DNA of 64,000 bases from Daejeonia sp002484105 (GCF_051175565.1 NZ_CP195105.1:2604001-2668000), one strand, 5' to 3'; positions 16,019 through 25,280 are shown, numbered from the stretch's first letter. The notes: generated by a model not told the origin, from the letters alone. Translations and numbers: made by a program.

Positions 16019-16720
16019 TTAAGGTTGTTCGTCAGCCGAATAAACGGTAATTCCGAGAATTCTGATTTCTTTGGGTTTTTCGATTTTCATGCCGGTAATG
16101 CTACCCAGCTTGCTGCTCTGGCTGCTCTGCTGTTCTTTCAGTGTCCGTCCGGCTTCGCGTTCAAAAAGAAGATCCTGTGCGGTGATGTATTTAGTCGGTT
16201 CGCTTTTGAAAGGCCGCCGGGCAAGCTGTTCATTGGTTGTCGAATCCAAATTTCCGGTCGATACTGGCGGGTGGATCATTTCCGGTAACGCTTTTTTTTC
16301 TGCTATTCCGCTTTTTGACGGGAAATGATTTGCTTCCCTTTTTCCCGGTACGACCAGGGATTTTGTTGCTTTAATTTTGTTTTCCTGCTGATTTCCATTT
16401 GTAGGATTCATTTCATTAACAGAAGTAACTTCCGGTTTTGCAACCATTTCAGAAGTTTTTGCAGTGGCTGCGGTCTGTTGCTGTTCTGAAGTCCGGTTCA
16501 CTTTCAAAAAGATTCCCAAACTGGCAAACAAGAGGAATACAGCTGCTGCTTTCAAAAATTCAGACCTTTTGTAGACAGGCAATGCTGATTTTTCTATGGG
16601 GCTTTTTTGCTGTTCCAGCTGTTCTTCTATTCGGTTCCAAAGATTTTCAGAAGACTGTTCCAAAAGATCTCCGTACTGGTTTTTCAGTTTATTTTTTAAT
16701 GTTTCTTTCATTTTCTGCAT
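16019..16720 (-). CDS. Single-pass membrane protein, probable anti-sigma-type regulator
   Basis: A 233-residue protein: a cytoplasmic N-terminal part (about 1-50) containing LWNRIEEQLEQQ, one hydrophobic helix (about 56-74, FLKAAAVFLLFASLGIFL) and a low-complexity polar C-terminal region rich in T, S, N, E and K. Its start overlaps the 3' end of the ECF sigma factor gene by 32 bp (23 bp if the second ATG at 16711 is used). Topology and coupling match membrane anti-sigma factors, although I see no zinc-binding ZAS motif and no FecR domain. The role is therefore inferred from architecture and position only. Confidence 0.7.
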   Translation of the reverse strand: MQKMKETLKNKLKNQYGDLLEQSSENLWNRIEEQLEQQKSPIEKSALPVYKRSEFLKAAAVFLLFASLGIFLKVNRTSEQQQTAATAKTSEMVAKPEVTSVNEMNPTNGNQQENKIKATKSLVVPGKREANHFPSKSGIAEKKALPEMIHPPVSTGNLDSTTNEQLARRPFKSEPTKYITAQDLLFEREAGRTLKEQQSSQSSKLGSITGMKIEKPKEIRILGITVYSADEQP

Positions 16721-17243
16721 TTTTAAAAAATTGCTGCAGCCATTTTTTGGCTTTGTTCAGCTGGCTTTTGCTGGTACCTTCCGAAATATTGAGAATCTGT
16801 GATATTTCCAGATGTTTTTTATCTTCAAAAACATAGAGATTAAAAACCAGACGGTAGCCTAAAGGCATCTGCGAAAGAACGTCCTGTACATCAAAATCCG
16901 GAAAATCTGCAGCATCTTCATCCAGAATATCCTCACCGATATTTTCGATATTTTCCGATTCCTGATACAGCAAATGCCGGTTCCTGCGGATATGGCTGAT
17001 GGATTCGTTGATGACAATCTTCCTGAGCCAGAACGGAAATGCTTTTTCGTCCCTGCAATCTTCTGCTTTAGAAAAACATTTCAGAAATGCCGTCGTCAGT
17101 ACATCTTCTGCATCTTCACGATTTCCGGTATACGTTCTGGCTACTGCCAGCATTCTGGAAGAAAACATATCGAATACCGTTTTCTGTGCCACACGGTCGT
17201 GTTTCCTGATCTGTCTGAAAATATGTCCGAAATCCTGATGCAT
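16689..17243 (-). CDS. ECF-type RNA polymerase sigma factor
   Basis: A 184-residue sigma-70 family protein with region 2 (about 20-90: RMLAVARTYTGNREDAEDVLTTAFLKCF, then FPFWLRKIVINESISHIRR) and region 4 (about 118-172: LSQMPLGYRLVFNLYVFEDKKHLEISQILNISEGTSKSQLNKAKKWLQ). These bind the -10-like and -35-like elements respectively. The acidic linker between the regions is longer than usual (DEDAADFPDFD). It overlaps the downstream membrane protein gene, the usual sigma and anti-sigma arrangement. The stimulus is unknown; the adjacent envelope protein suggests cell-surface conditions. Confidence 0.93.
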   Translation of the reverse strand: MHQDFGHIFRQIRKHDRVAQKTVFDMFSSRMLAVARTYTGNREDAEDVLTTAFLKCFSKAEDCRDEKAFPFWLRKIVINESISHIRRNRHLLYQESENIENIGEDILDEDAADFPDFDVQDVLSQMPLGYRLVFNLYVFEDKKHLEISQILNISEGTSKSQLNKAKKWLQQFFKNAENERNIKK

Positions 17244-17291
17244 GAAGTTCTTTCTGTTAATAAGACCGTAAAAATCCGAAAAGGTTGCCTG

Positions 17292-17331
17292 AAAATAAAA
17301 AAAATTACACCTTATGGCTAAAGTGTAATTT
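17292..17331 (-). terminator. Terminator after the nucleoside-type MFS transporter
   Basis: AAATTACAC (17302-17310) pairs with GTGTAATTT (17323-17331). On the minus strand the stem is followed by TTTTTTTATTTT. It lies 24 bp past the transporter stop at 17355. Confidence 0.85.
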
Positions 17332-17354
17332 AAACAACTGATATTCTGAGTATT

Positions 17355-18635
17355 TTAATGGCGAATATTCTGAAGATCTTCAGGATGATGTTTGTATTTA
17401 AAAATAAACATAAACAGTACTGCAACCACCAGTGCATACCCGGAGAAAATATACCAGGACGTTTCCCAGCCTTTGATCTGCGCCAGAGCATCCGTCTGCG
17501 AATAGACAAAATGGTTGACGATTTCCTGCGCAGCCAACATTCCGATTGTAGCACCAAAACCATTGGTCATCATCATAAAAACTCCCTGTGCACTGGACCT
17601 GAGAGATTTATCCGTCTCCCGGTCTACAAAAAGAGACCCTGAAACATTGAAGAAATCGAAAGCGATACCATACACAATCATGGAAAGAATGAAGAGAAAA
17701 ACACCGCTTCCGGGATTTCCCACACCAAAAAATCCAAAACGCAGCACCCATGCAAACATGGACATCAGCATCACTTTTTTGATCCCGAATTTTCTAAGGA
17801 AAAACGGAATCAGAAGAATACATAGTGTCTCCGAAATCTGAGAAAGCGAAATCAGTGCATTGGCATGATTGGCTCCCCATGTATTGGCATATTCCGGGAT
17901 ATCTTTGAAACTGGTGATAAAAGGATTGGCGTAGCCATTGGTAATTTGCAAAGATACTCCCAGCAGCATGGAAAAGACGAAGAAAATGGCCATCTTTTTA
18001 TTCTTAAACAAACTGAAAGCCTTCAGTCCCAAAGCATCAGAAAGTGATTTCTTCTCCCCTTCCTTGCTCACCGGGCAATTCGGGAGCGTAAACGAATAAA
18101 TGAAAAGCAAAACACCCAGCACTGCAGAAACAAAAAACTGGGTATAATTGTGCTGGAAACCCGAAAAGTCGACAAACAGCATTGCACAGATAAAACCTAT
18201 CGTCCCGAAAGTACGGATGGGCGGAAAATCCTTGATGGTATCATATCCATGATCAACCAAAATGGAATAGGCCACAGAATTGGATAGAGCAATCGTGGGC
18301 ATATAAAACGTCACACTCAGTGAATAGAGTGTAAAGAGCCTTGTAAAATCCACATCACTGCCCGCCTGCATCCCATAGAAGCCTGCCGCTGCAAGAAATG
18401 CGCCTGCAAGCAAGTGGCAAAGGCCAAGCAACCTCTGTGCCGGCACCCAGCGGTCTGCAATAATCCCCATAATGGCAGGCATAAAAATAGAAACAATCCC
18501 CTGCATGGCATAGAAGAGACCGATTTTCGGTCCCAATCCTACAGACCCGAGATAGCTTCCCATAGAAGTAAGGTAGGCTCCCCATACCCCAAACTGCAGA
18601 AAGTTCAGGATGATAAGACGTAATTTGGTATTCAT
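17355..18635 (-). CDS. NupG-like nucleoside:H+ symporter family MFS transporter
   Basis: A 426-residue membrane protein with 12 predicted helices. The N-terminus (RLIILNFLQFGVWGAYLTS) and the loop MGIIADRWVPAQRLLGLCHL match the NupG/XapB nucleoside:H+ symporter family. LFVDRETDKSLRSSAQG in the loop after helix 8 is another family segment. The protein would import nucleosides with protons. It lies 15 bp downstream of the bifunctional nuclease gene on the same strand and may be cotranscribed. Substrate specificity is assigned by family only; sugar-transporting relatives exist. Confidence 0.88.
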   Translation of the reverse strand: MNTKLRLIILNFLQFGVWGAYLTSMGSYLGSVGLGPKIGLFYAMQGIVSIFMPAIMGIIADRWVPAQRLLGLCHLLAGAFLAAAGFYGMQAGSDVDFTRLFTLYSLSVTFYMPTIALSNSVAYSILVDHGYDTIKDFPPIRTFGTIGFICAMLFVDFSGFQHNYTQFFVSAVLGVLLFIYSFTLPNCPVSKEGEKKSLSDALGLKAFSLFKNKKMAIFFVFSMLLGVSLQITNGYANPFITSFKDIPEYANTWGANHANALISLSQISETLCILLIPFFLRKFGIKKVMLMSMFAWVLRFGFFGVGNPGSGVFLFILSMIVYGIAFDFFNVSGSLFVDRETDKSLRSSAQGVFMMMTNGFGATIGMLAAQEIVNHFVYSQTDALAQIKGWETSWYIFSGYALVVAVLFMFIFKYKHHPEDLQNIRH

Positions 18636-18649
18636 ATTCTTGTTGTAGA

Positions 18650-19258
18650 TTAATCGATTTTTTTCCGTCTCCGGTTGATTTCTTCCTGAAGATCCAGTGC
18701 AGCGTCAAAATCTTCTTCTTTCACTGCAATTTCGAGAAGACTTAGCAGCTCCTCCATCGAGAAGGCATCGAGTCTTGCAGAAGTAGGTCCTTCTTCCTCT
18801 TCTTCAGGCTCCACCCCGTCATTTTTGATGCCGCTTTCAAGGTCAAGGAGAATTCCGGCCTCATTCAGCACCTGCTGGGTGGTATAGATGGGTGCATCAA
18901 AACGTACAGCCATCGCGACTGCATCTGAAGTTCGGGCATCCATGATGAACTCTTCGCCGGAGCCGTTGTTGAGGAAACTGATATTGGAAAAAAACACCCC
19001 GTCAATAATCTGGTAAATAATGACTGAAGTGAGGGTATAATGTACTGAAGTGACAAATTTCGCAAACAGATCATGGGTGAGCGGTCTTGGCGGATGTATG
19101 TCTTTTTCCAGACCGAGAGAGATGGACTGCGCCTCGAAATTTCCGATAACGACAGGTAATTTTACGGAGGTTTCCTCATCCTCGAGCAGCAGCGCATAGG
19201 CTCCCGACTGCGTCTGGCTGTAGGAAATCCCACGTATGATCAATTTCTTGTAATCCAT
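18650..19258 (-). CDS. Bifunctional nuclease (DUF151) protein with UVR motif
   Basis: A 202-residue protein. Residues about 1-140 are the bifunctional-nuclease (BFN) domain: YALLLEDEETSVKLPVVIGNFEAQSI, then HDLFAKFV and MDARTSDAVAMAVRFDAPIY. After an acidic linker (EPEEEEEG) the C-terminus (about 165-200) has a UVR motif, ELLSLLEIAVKEEDFDAALDLQEEIN, as in UvrB/UvrC interaction regions. The in vivo role of bacterial BFN proteins is poorly defined. A TATATTTG box at 19263-19270 ends 4 nt before the start codon, implying a leaderless or nearly leaderless transcript. The transporter gene follows after 14 bp. Confidence 0.92.
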   Translation of the reverse strand: MDYKKLIIRGISYSQTQSGAYALLLEDEETSVKLPVVIGNFEAQSISLGLEKDIHPPRPLTHDLFAKFVTSVHYTLTSVIIYQIIDGVFFSNISFLNNGSGEEFIMDARTSDAVAMAVRFDAPIYTTQQVLNEAGILLDLESGIKNDGVEPEEEEEGPTSARLDAFSMEELLSLLEIAVKEEDFDAALDLQEEINRRRKKID

Positions 19259-19316
19259 GAAACAAATATAAAAATATTTAGGCTTTGCACCGTGATATTT
19301 TTGATGATTTTAGCGC

Positions 19317-19352
19317 ACAAAAAAAGTCCCCCAAAGGTTTTTGGGAGACTTT
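19317..19352 (-). terminator. Terminator after secDF
   Basis: AAAGTCCCCCAAA (19323-19335) pairs with TTTGGGAGACTTT (19340-19352) with one mismatch. On the minus strand it is followed by TTTTTTTG. It lies 20 bp past the secDF stop. Confidence 0.87.
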
Positions 19353-19371
19353 CCTGTATAAGATGGTTGTA

Positions 19372-22275
19372 TTAAGCTTTACTGGAACTCTTGCCATGAA
19401 GATGCAGGTGATTTTCCTTTCCTTTCTCCTTCAAAAAGTCATAGGCTACCGCCGATGCAACGAAAATTGAGGAATAAGTACCGAAGAAAATACCGATCAG
19501 CAATGTAAAGATGAAGCCCTGCAGATTTTCTCCACCAAATATAAAGATGGCGAGCAACACCAGAATGGTTGTAAACGAGGTGTTGAAAGTTCTGCCCAGA
19601 GTACTGGAAATAGAGTCATCAAACAGCCCCGCAAGTGTCAGTGCTTTGCGCTCACGGAGATACTCACGGATACGGTCAAAGATAATCACGGTATCGTTGA
19701 TTGAGTATCCAAGTACTGTAAGAACAGCCGCAATAAAATCCTGGTTGATTTCCATATTGAACGGCATCACATTATACAGCAGCGAGAATGCGCCAAGGAT
19801 AACAATTGCATCATGGAAAAGTGCTGCAACGGCTCCCAGAGAAAACTGCCATTTATTGAACCTGAACAGAATATAAATAAAGATTCCGCCCAATGCTGCC
19901 AGTACCGCCAGTGTCCCGTGTGTTTTGATATCATCCGCAACGGAAGGCCCTACTTTGGTGGAAGAGACAATACCAAAATGATCCTTGTCTGCAGCTTTGA
20001 AGTTGTCCAGCGTTTCATTTGCAGGAAGATAAGACTTCAGTCCCTGAAAGAGTTTGGATTCAATTTCCTGATCTGCCTTCAGCGACTCATCGTCAATTTT
20101 ATAGTCGGTGGTTATTTTCAGTTGGTTTTCAGTTCCGAACGTCTTCACATCAACGGTGTTGTTTTTGCCATCGGATGTTTTGAACAGTGGCGCAAGAGCT
20201 TCTTCTGCTTTGCTTGCATCCACATTCTGGTTCAGGCGTACCACATAGTTTCTACCCCCTTCAAAGTCGACACCATATTTGAAACCGTGTACATACATAG
20301 AAACAAGACTGGCAATGGTGATAACAAGAGAAAAGATATAGGCATATTTTCTTTTACCGATAAAGTCAATCCATACATTTCTAAAGGCATTTTTGGTCCA
20401 TTTGGTCCATACAGAAAGGTGTTTCCCTTTTTCAAGACGGTTGAAAATCATCACTCTGGCAATCCCCACATTGGTAAAGAACGTCATGAGAATACCGATA
20501 ATCAGAGTTACCGCAAAACCTTTAATCGGACCCGTACCGAAAATATAAAGAATAATTGCGGTGATAATGGTAGTAAGGTGCCCGTCGATGATTGCAGAAA
20601 GAGCATGCTTGAAGCCATCGTTATAGGCCTGCATGATGTTTTTGCCATTGTCAAGAAGCTCTTCTTTGGTACGTTCATAAATGATCACGTTGGTATCCAC
20701 TGCCATGGCCATCGAGAGTACGATACCCGCAATACCTGGAAGGGTCAGTGTAAAGTCTCCGGAATCCATAATTCCGAAAATATAGAAAAGGTTGATGATC
20801 ATCGCAATCACCGCATAGATACCGGCACCGCCGTAATAGAAGATGATATAAACGATAATCAGGGCAAATGCAATAAGGAAGGAGGTGACGCCGGCATCAA
20901 TGGACTGCTGCCCCAGTGACGGACCTACCACATCTGCCTGCACCACTTTGGCACCTGCAGGAAGTTTTCCGGCTCCGAGAACATTTACCAGATCCTGGGC
21001 TTCTTCCTGAGTGAAGTTTCCGGAAATCTGTGTTCTTCCGTTCGGGATAGTGTTTACAACATTCGGTGCGGTGTAAACTCTGTTGTCAAGCGTTACTGCA
21101 ACAGGTTTTCCGACATTTTTTTCTGTAAGCGTTTTCCATTCTTTAGCGCCTTTAGAGTCCATCTGCATGTCCACCACTACCCTTCCAAGCTGGTCGTAGG
21201 AAACCTGGGACGATTCTACGGCTCCGTCTACGGGAGCTTTCTGATTGATATTTCCGCGGATGGCGTAGAGGACGAGGTTGTCCGGTTCGCTGGAGTCCGG
21301 TTTGTACCCCCACATAAACTGTGTATATTTCAGGTTGGCTGGGCGCGACTGGATGGCGATCGGATTACTGAGAAGTTTGTTCACCACCGCTGTATCAGAA
21401 AGTTTGACATCGGCAACGCCATTAGCTCTGAGCGGAGTGGAAAAGAATATTTTGGTGAGATTGGTATTTTTAGGAACACCGATGGAATCTCCTTTAGCAG
21501 AAACAATGTTCTGGAGAGACTGCAGATAAGGCGCTACTTCGGGAGCCTGCTGTACTTCCCAAAACTGGAGTTTTGCAGAGCTGGAGAGCATCTTGATCAC
21601 GCGGTCTTTATCTTTAATCCCCGGCATTTCGACAGATATCCTCGCCGTTCCCGGCACGCGCTGTACGTTAGGCTGCACGGCACCGATTTTGTCAATACGG
21701 GTTCTCAGCACTTCAAATGCTGTACCGAGAGACTGGTCTATTTTTCTTTTAACGATTCTCCGGACCTGATCATCCGGAGTATTGTATTTCACTTCGGTAA
21801 GGTTGTTGTTCCCGAAAACATCGGGATCTGCAAGTTTCAGGTTGGCACCTCTTTCCTTGTTCACTACTTCAAACTGCTCAAAAAACAGATCGATGTAGGA
21901 TTTGGTAGAATTTCTCTGCATCTGGTCGGCTCTGTTCAATGACTCTACCACCACCGGATTGGTGCTGTAATTGGTAAGGTCATTTACAAGATCTCTCTGG
22001 TTGATTTCGAGCAGAACGTTGATCCCGCCTTTAAGGTCGAGTCCCAGCTTCATTTCCTTTTCTTTGGCTTTGGAATAGTAAAGCTTGGTGAATCCCAGAT
22101 TCAGGGTGTCTTTGGATAGTCTTGTAAGTTCCTTCTGGTACTTCACCGGATCGTTTCCGGCCACCGAAGTTGCTTCTTTTTCTATTCTGGCTGCGTACCA
22201 CGTCGGCAAAAGCTCGTTGACACAAATCAGGCCCAGAACAATAGCAATAATCGTAATTAGTCCTTTTCCTTGCAT
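19372..22275 (-). CDS. secDF: Protein translocase subunit SecDF (fusion)
   Basis: A 967-residue fusion of SecD and SecF. The SecD part has an N-terminal helix, the periplasmic P1 region (DLKGGINVLLEI, ARISVEMPGIKD) and a six-helix block with GDFTLTLPGIAGIVLSMAMAVDTNVIIYERTKEEL, which holds the proton-pathway Asp. The SecF part (about 650-960) has VDFEGGRNYVVRL and TVLGYSINDTVIIFDRIREYLRE. With SecYEG it uses the proton gradient to pull exported proteins to the periplasm. An insertion of about 70-80 residues relative to short SecD forms is seen between the first helix and P1. A TATATTTG box is at 22303-22310, giving a short leader. Bacteroidota usually have the fused form. Confidence 0.97.
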   Translation of the reverse strand: MQGKGLITIIAIVLGLICVNELLPTWYAARIEKEATSVAGNDPVKYQKELTRLSKDTLNLGFTKLYYSKAKEKEMKLGLDLKGGINVLLEINQRDLVNDLTNYSTNPVVVESLNRADQMQRNSTKSYIDLFFEQFEVVNKERGANLKLADPDVFGNNNLTEVKYNTPDDQVRRIVKRKIDQSLGTAFEVLRTRIDKIGAVQPNVQRVPGTARISVEMPGIKDKDRVIKMLSSSAKLQFWEVQQAPEVAPYLQSLQNIVSAKGDSIGVPKNTNLTKIFFSTPLRANGVADVKLSDTAVVNKLLSNPIAIQSRPANLKYTQFMWGYKPDSSEPDNLVLYAIRGNINQKAPVDGAVESSQVSYDQLGRVVVDMQMDSKGAKEWKTLTEKNVGKPVAVTLDNRVYTAPNVVNTIPNGRTQISGNFTQEEAQDLVNVLGAGKLPAGAKVVQADVVGPSLGQQSIDAGVTSFLIAFALIIVYIIFYYGGAGIYAVIAMIINLFYIFGIMDSGDFTLTLPGIAGIVLSMAMAVDTNVIIYERTKEELLDNGKNIMQAYNDGFKHALSAIIDGHLTTIITAIILYIFGTGPIKGFAVTLIIGILMTFFTNVGIARVMIFNRLEKGKHLSVWTKWTKNAFRNVWIDFIGKRKYAYIFSLVITIASLVSMYVHGFKYGVDFEGGRNYVVRLNQNVDASKAEEALAPLFKTSDGKNNTVDVKTFGTENQLKITTDYKIDDESLKADQEIESKLFQGLKSYLPANETLDNFKAADKDHFGIVSSTKVGPSVADDIKTHGTLAVLAALGGIFIYILFRFNKWQFSLGAVAALFHDAIVILGAFSLLYNVMPFNMEINQDFIAAVLTVLGYSINDTVIIFDRIREYLRERKALTLAGLFDDSISSTLGRTFNTSFTTILVLLAIFIFGGENLQGFIFTLLIGIFFGTYSSIFVASAVAYDFLKEKGKENHLHLHGKSSSKA

Positions 22276-22544
22276 TTTAATACAACATTAATTTTTAGTC
22301 GGCAAATATAATGAATTAATTAATATTTCTTTTGATATGTTTCATATTTAGCCAGTTATCTTTCTTATGAATTTATTTTCTGCAGTGGGGCATGTCCCGG
22401 GCTGTCCGGATTTGCACAAACACGCATCAGTACAGAACAAAAACGCTTCCGAATTTAGTTATTGACATTCACATGGTTACTATTTCCGGGAATGACTTTG
22501 CTCATTTGTGGATAACTTTCTGCAGAAAAATCGTGAAACAGCCG
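22276..22544 (-). promoter_or_regulatory. secDF upstream region with TATATTTG box
   Basis: This 269-bp gap between hemN and secDF contains a TATATTTG promoter box on the minus strand at 22303-22310, about 28 nt before the secDF ATG. No good TTTG at -33 was found. The rest shows no gene or clear hairpin. Confidence 0.55.
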
Positions 22545-23903
22545 TCACACCGTCATCGAAAAAATCCTTGTTTCCGGACGGTTTCTCAGCATACGAAGGT
22601 CAAATGCCATGGCTACATTTCGGGTAAAGGCCCTTCCCTTTTCCGTAATTCGGATAGAATTGTCTGAGATTTCTACCAGTCCGTCCTCTTCCATCTCGCG
22701 AAGATGTTCCAGTGCATTTTCAAGTTCAGGAAAAGAGTTCTGCTGATCCCACGAGGTTTCCAGACGGCACATAATATTCAGGATATGACGGCGTACCACA
22801 AGATCTTCATTATTCAGAATATGTCCTTTGATGACAGGAATTTCTCCCGCACTGACGCGCTTTTCGTATTCTTCCACTGTTTTCTCGTTCTGTGCAAAGG
22901 CATACCACGAATCCGAAATAGCACTCATTCCCAAACCAATCATCAGCTGCGTCTTGCTGGAGGTGTACCCCATAAAATTCCGGTGAATATTGCCGTTTAT
23001 CATTGCTTTGTACAGATCATCATGCGGCAATGAAAAATGATCCATTCCCACTTCAATATAGCCCAGATCTTCGAGAAGTTTCTTGCCGTTTTCGTAAAGC
23101 CTGCGTTTTTCTTCACCGCTGGGAAGGTCATTCTCATCAAAACCACGCTGCCCGACACCCTTGATCCAGGGAACATGGGCATAGGAATAAAAAGCAAGGC
23201 GGTCAGGCTTCAGTTCCAGTGTTTTGCGGATGGTATATTCCATTGCTTCCCAGTTCTGGAAAGGAAGTCCGAACACCAAATCGTGCGATACGCTTACATA
23301 TCCGGTTTCACGCGCCCAGTCGGTGACAGCCTTCACATTCTCAAAAGGCTGGATGCGGTTGATGGCTTTCTGTACTTTGGGATCGTAATCCTGCACACCA
23401 AAACTGCATCGGCGGAAGCCCAGATCATACAAAACCTGAAGATGTTCGCGCGTTGTATTGTTAGGATGCCCTTCAAAACTGAATTCCGGATGGGGGGCAA
23501 TATCCGCTTCTGCAAAAATACCTTCGAGAAGCGTCCGGAGATTTTCCGGAGAAAAAAAAGTTGGGGTACCACCTCCCAGATGAAGTTCTTTGATTTTAGG
23601 GCGTTTGCCAAAGAAATCCAAATAAAGTTTCCATTCTTTCAGGACCGTTTCCAGATAAGGAACCTCCACTTTATGCTGTTTTGTAATACGTTTGTGACAG
23701 GCACAGAAGGTGCACAGAGCTTCGCAGAACGGCAGGTGGATATAGATGGATATTCCCTCGCCACTGTTGCTTTCCTGAAAGGAGCGCACAACGGAATCTG
23801 TCCATTTTTCCACAGAAAAAGACGCGCTATCCCAGAAAGGAACCGTCGGATATGAAGTATACCTCGGACCGGGAATATTGTATTTGTCAATTAATGAATT
23901 CAT
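22545..23903 (-). CDS. hemN: Oxygen-independent coproporphyrinogen III oxidase
   Basis: A 452-residue radical SAM enzyme. The [4Fe-4S] motif CxxxCxxC is C60, C64, C67 in FCEALCTFCACHKR, with the extra Cys69 that marks true HemN proteins rather than HemW. GGGTPTFF (SAM binding) and SFGVQDYDPKVQKAINRIQ follow, and the HemN C-terminal domain ends with AFDLRML. It decarboxylates coproporphyrinogen III to protoporphyrinogen IX without oxygen. The N-terminal NIPGPRYTSYPTVPFW is the conserved HemN trip-wire region. A TATTTTTG box at 23908-23915 ends 4 nt before the ATG, indicating a leaderless mRNA. Confidence 0.97.
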   Translation of the reverse strand: MNSLIDKYNIPGPRYTSYPTVPFWDSASFSVEKWTDSVVRSFQESNSGEGISIYIHLPFCEALCTFCACHKRITKQHKVEVPYLETVLKEWKLYLDFFGKRPKIKELHLGGGTPTFFSPENLRTLLEGIFAEADIAPHPEFSFEGHPNNTTREHLQVLYDLGFRRCSFGVQDYDPKVQKAINRIQPFENVKAVTDWARETGYVSVSHDLVFGLPFQNWEAMEYTIRKTLELKPDRLAFYSYAHVPWIKGVGQRGFDENDLPSGEEKRRLYENGKKLLEDLGYIEVGMDHFSLPHDDLYKAMINGNIHRNFMGYTSSKTQLMIGLGMSAISDSWYAFAQNEKTVEEYEKRVSAGEIPVIKGHILNNEDLVVRRHILNIMCRLETSWDQQNSFPELENALEHLREMEEDGLVEISDNSIRITEKGRAFTRNVAMAFDLRMLRNRPETRIFSMTV

Positions 23904-24079
23904 TCTGCAAAAATAATCATAACGTTTAATATAATCTCTATTGAGGTGATATATGAAATGCTGCCTGTGTAGTTATAGAAATCAAAATCCAGAAAAATAA
24001 AAATATAAATTCCCAATATATATATCTAAACTAATTGATAATCTTTATATTATCAATCGTACCGAAGCTCGTAAAACTT

Positions 24080-24113
24080 CCCCTCTAATAAGAGGGGTGT
24101 CCGCAGGACGGGG
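24080..24113. repeat. REP-like extragenic element
   Basis: In the 287-bp gap after hemN (start side) a GC-rich island stands out from AT-rich flanks. CCCCTCT (24080-24086) pairs with AGAGGGG (24091-24097), then GTCC (24099-24102) pairs with GGAC (24106-24109), followed by GGGG. I recall similar CCCCTC...GAGGGG plus GTCC...GGAC sequences as dispersed extragenic repeats in flavobacteria; only one copy is seen here. The remaining gap is AT-rich with no gene. Confidence 0.5.
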
Positions 24114-24190
24114 TGTGTACAACTACAACAACATATTTTACCACAAACCCAAAAAAAACACCGAAAATGTATTTGCAAAATGAACAGCTT

Positions 24191-25210
24191 CTACTCTATT
24201 TTCATCCTCAAAATTCTGTTTTTCCCGGCAAGGACGAGTGTATGCGCATCCAGCCAGCCCGCGGTATAAAGATCTCTTTCATCCGATAATTTCGTCCATG
24301 TTCTGCCTCCGTCCCGGGAAAAAGAAACATGCCGGTCGCCCACAGCCACCACCTCTTCTCCGCGAGACCCGGGACGGTATTTCACACACGTAATATAACC
24401 GGCATTTACTCCGGAAGCCTGTATCTGCCATGTCTCTCCACCATCAGAAGTGGTGGCAATATTATCTGTATTTTCATTTTGACGGGTATAGTCTCCGCCG
24501 GCAGCAATCCCTTTTTTTTCATCATAAAAATCTATAGAATAAATACCCTGGGAAGAAGTTCCCTGAACAAAAGGCGTATCAAACACCTGCCATTTAACAA
24601 GGTTCCTCTGCGTTCTGAAAATCCTCGATTTCTTGCCGCCCGTAGCCATCCAGATATATTTCCCGGCCGACGAAATATTGGTATTACTCGCTGCAAAAGC
24701 CGCTTCTCCATCCACCAAAACGGGAAGTCCGGCGGGACATATCTTCATCCATTTTTTATTTCCATCCGTAAGGACAAGACGGAGACGCAGATCGTCTGAA
24801 GGATCGCTGAAAGCCAGCCCCAGATGAGGATTTATAAATCGGAAAGCATCATAAAAAGCAGTTTTCACTGTATCCTGAAAGACGACTTTATACGACAGCG
24901 TTTTTTTATCAATTTTAAAGAAATACGCCGGACTTTCAATATTTACCGTAAAAAAATATCTGCCGTTCTGCGCCAACGTACGAAACTGAAGCTCTTTTTC
25001 AGAAAGCTGAATCTGCTTTCTATCAGTTGGATTTGCCACATCCACATAACCAAATGTAGAATGTGTACCGGCATAGAAAACCTTACCCTCCGAAATCTCA
25101 ACAGCCCGAATACTTATCCGATCCGCAAGGAGCGTATCAACGGATATTTTCTGGGAACGGAGACTATGACCAAACAACATAAAAATCACAACAAAAATCA
25201 GTCGGAACAT
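24191..25210 (-). CDS. Secreted BNR/YCF48-like beta-propeller protein
   Basis: A 339-residue protein with a signal peptide (MFRLIFVVIFMLFGHSLRSQ). It carries two clear BNR/Asp-box repeats, TTSDGGETWQ and SFSRDGGRTWTKL, within a repeated beta-strand pattern that fits a six- or seven-bladed propeller of the sortilin/YCF48 type. Other propeller segments include ISIRAVEISEGKVFYAG at the start and GWLDAHTLVLAGKNRILRM at the end. Catalytic residues of a sialidase are not evident, so an enzymatic role is not claimed. It is monocistronic with a good promoter (25281-25311). Such proteins are often annotated as oxidoreductase or photosystem assembly factor-like, which should not be read literally. Confidence 0.78.
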   Translation of the reverse strand: MFRLIFVVIFMLFGHSLRSQKISVDTLLADRISIRAVEISEGKVFYAGTHSTFGYVDVANPTDRKQIQLSEKELQFRTLAQNGRYFFTVNIESPAYFFKIDKKTLSYKVVFQDTVKTAFYDAFRFINPHLGLAFSDPSDDLRLRLVLTDGNKKWMKICPAGLPVLVDGEAAFAASNTNISSAGKYIWMATGGKKSRIFRTQRNLVKWQVFDTPFVQGTSSQGIYSIDFYDEKKGIAAGGDYTRQNENTDNIATTSDGGETWQIQASGVNAGYITCVKYRPGSRGEEVVAVGDRHVSFSRDGGRTWTKLSDERDLYTAGWLDAHTLVLAGKNRILRMKIE

Positions 25211-25280
25211 CTCGGAATTATTTTAGATGGGTGAAAAAGGTATTCTGTACAGAAAAAGATTCCAAATCTTCTTCTTCCAA

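Noticed and set aside
19813..20919. Plus-strand open frame of 368 codons opposite secDF
   Set aside because: Antisense shadow; secDF motifs fill the other strand.
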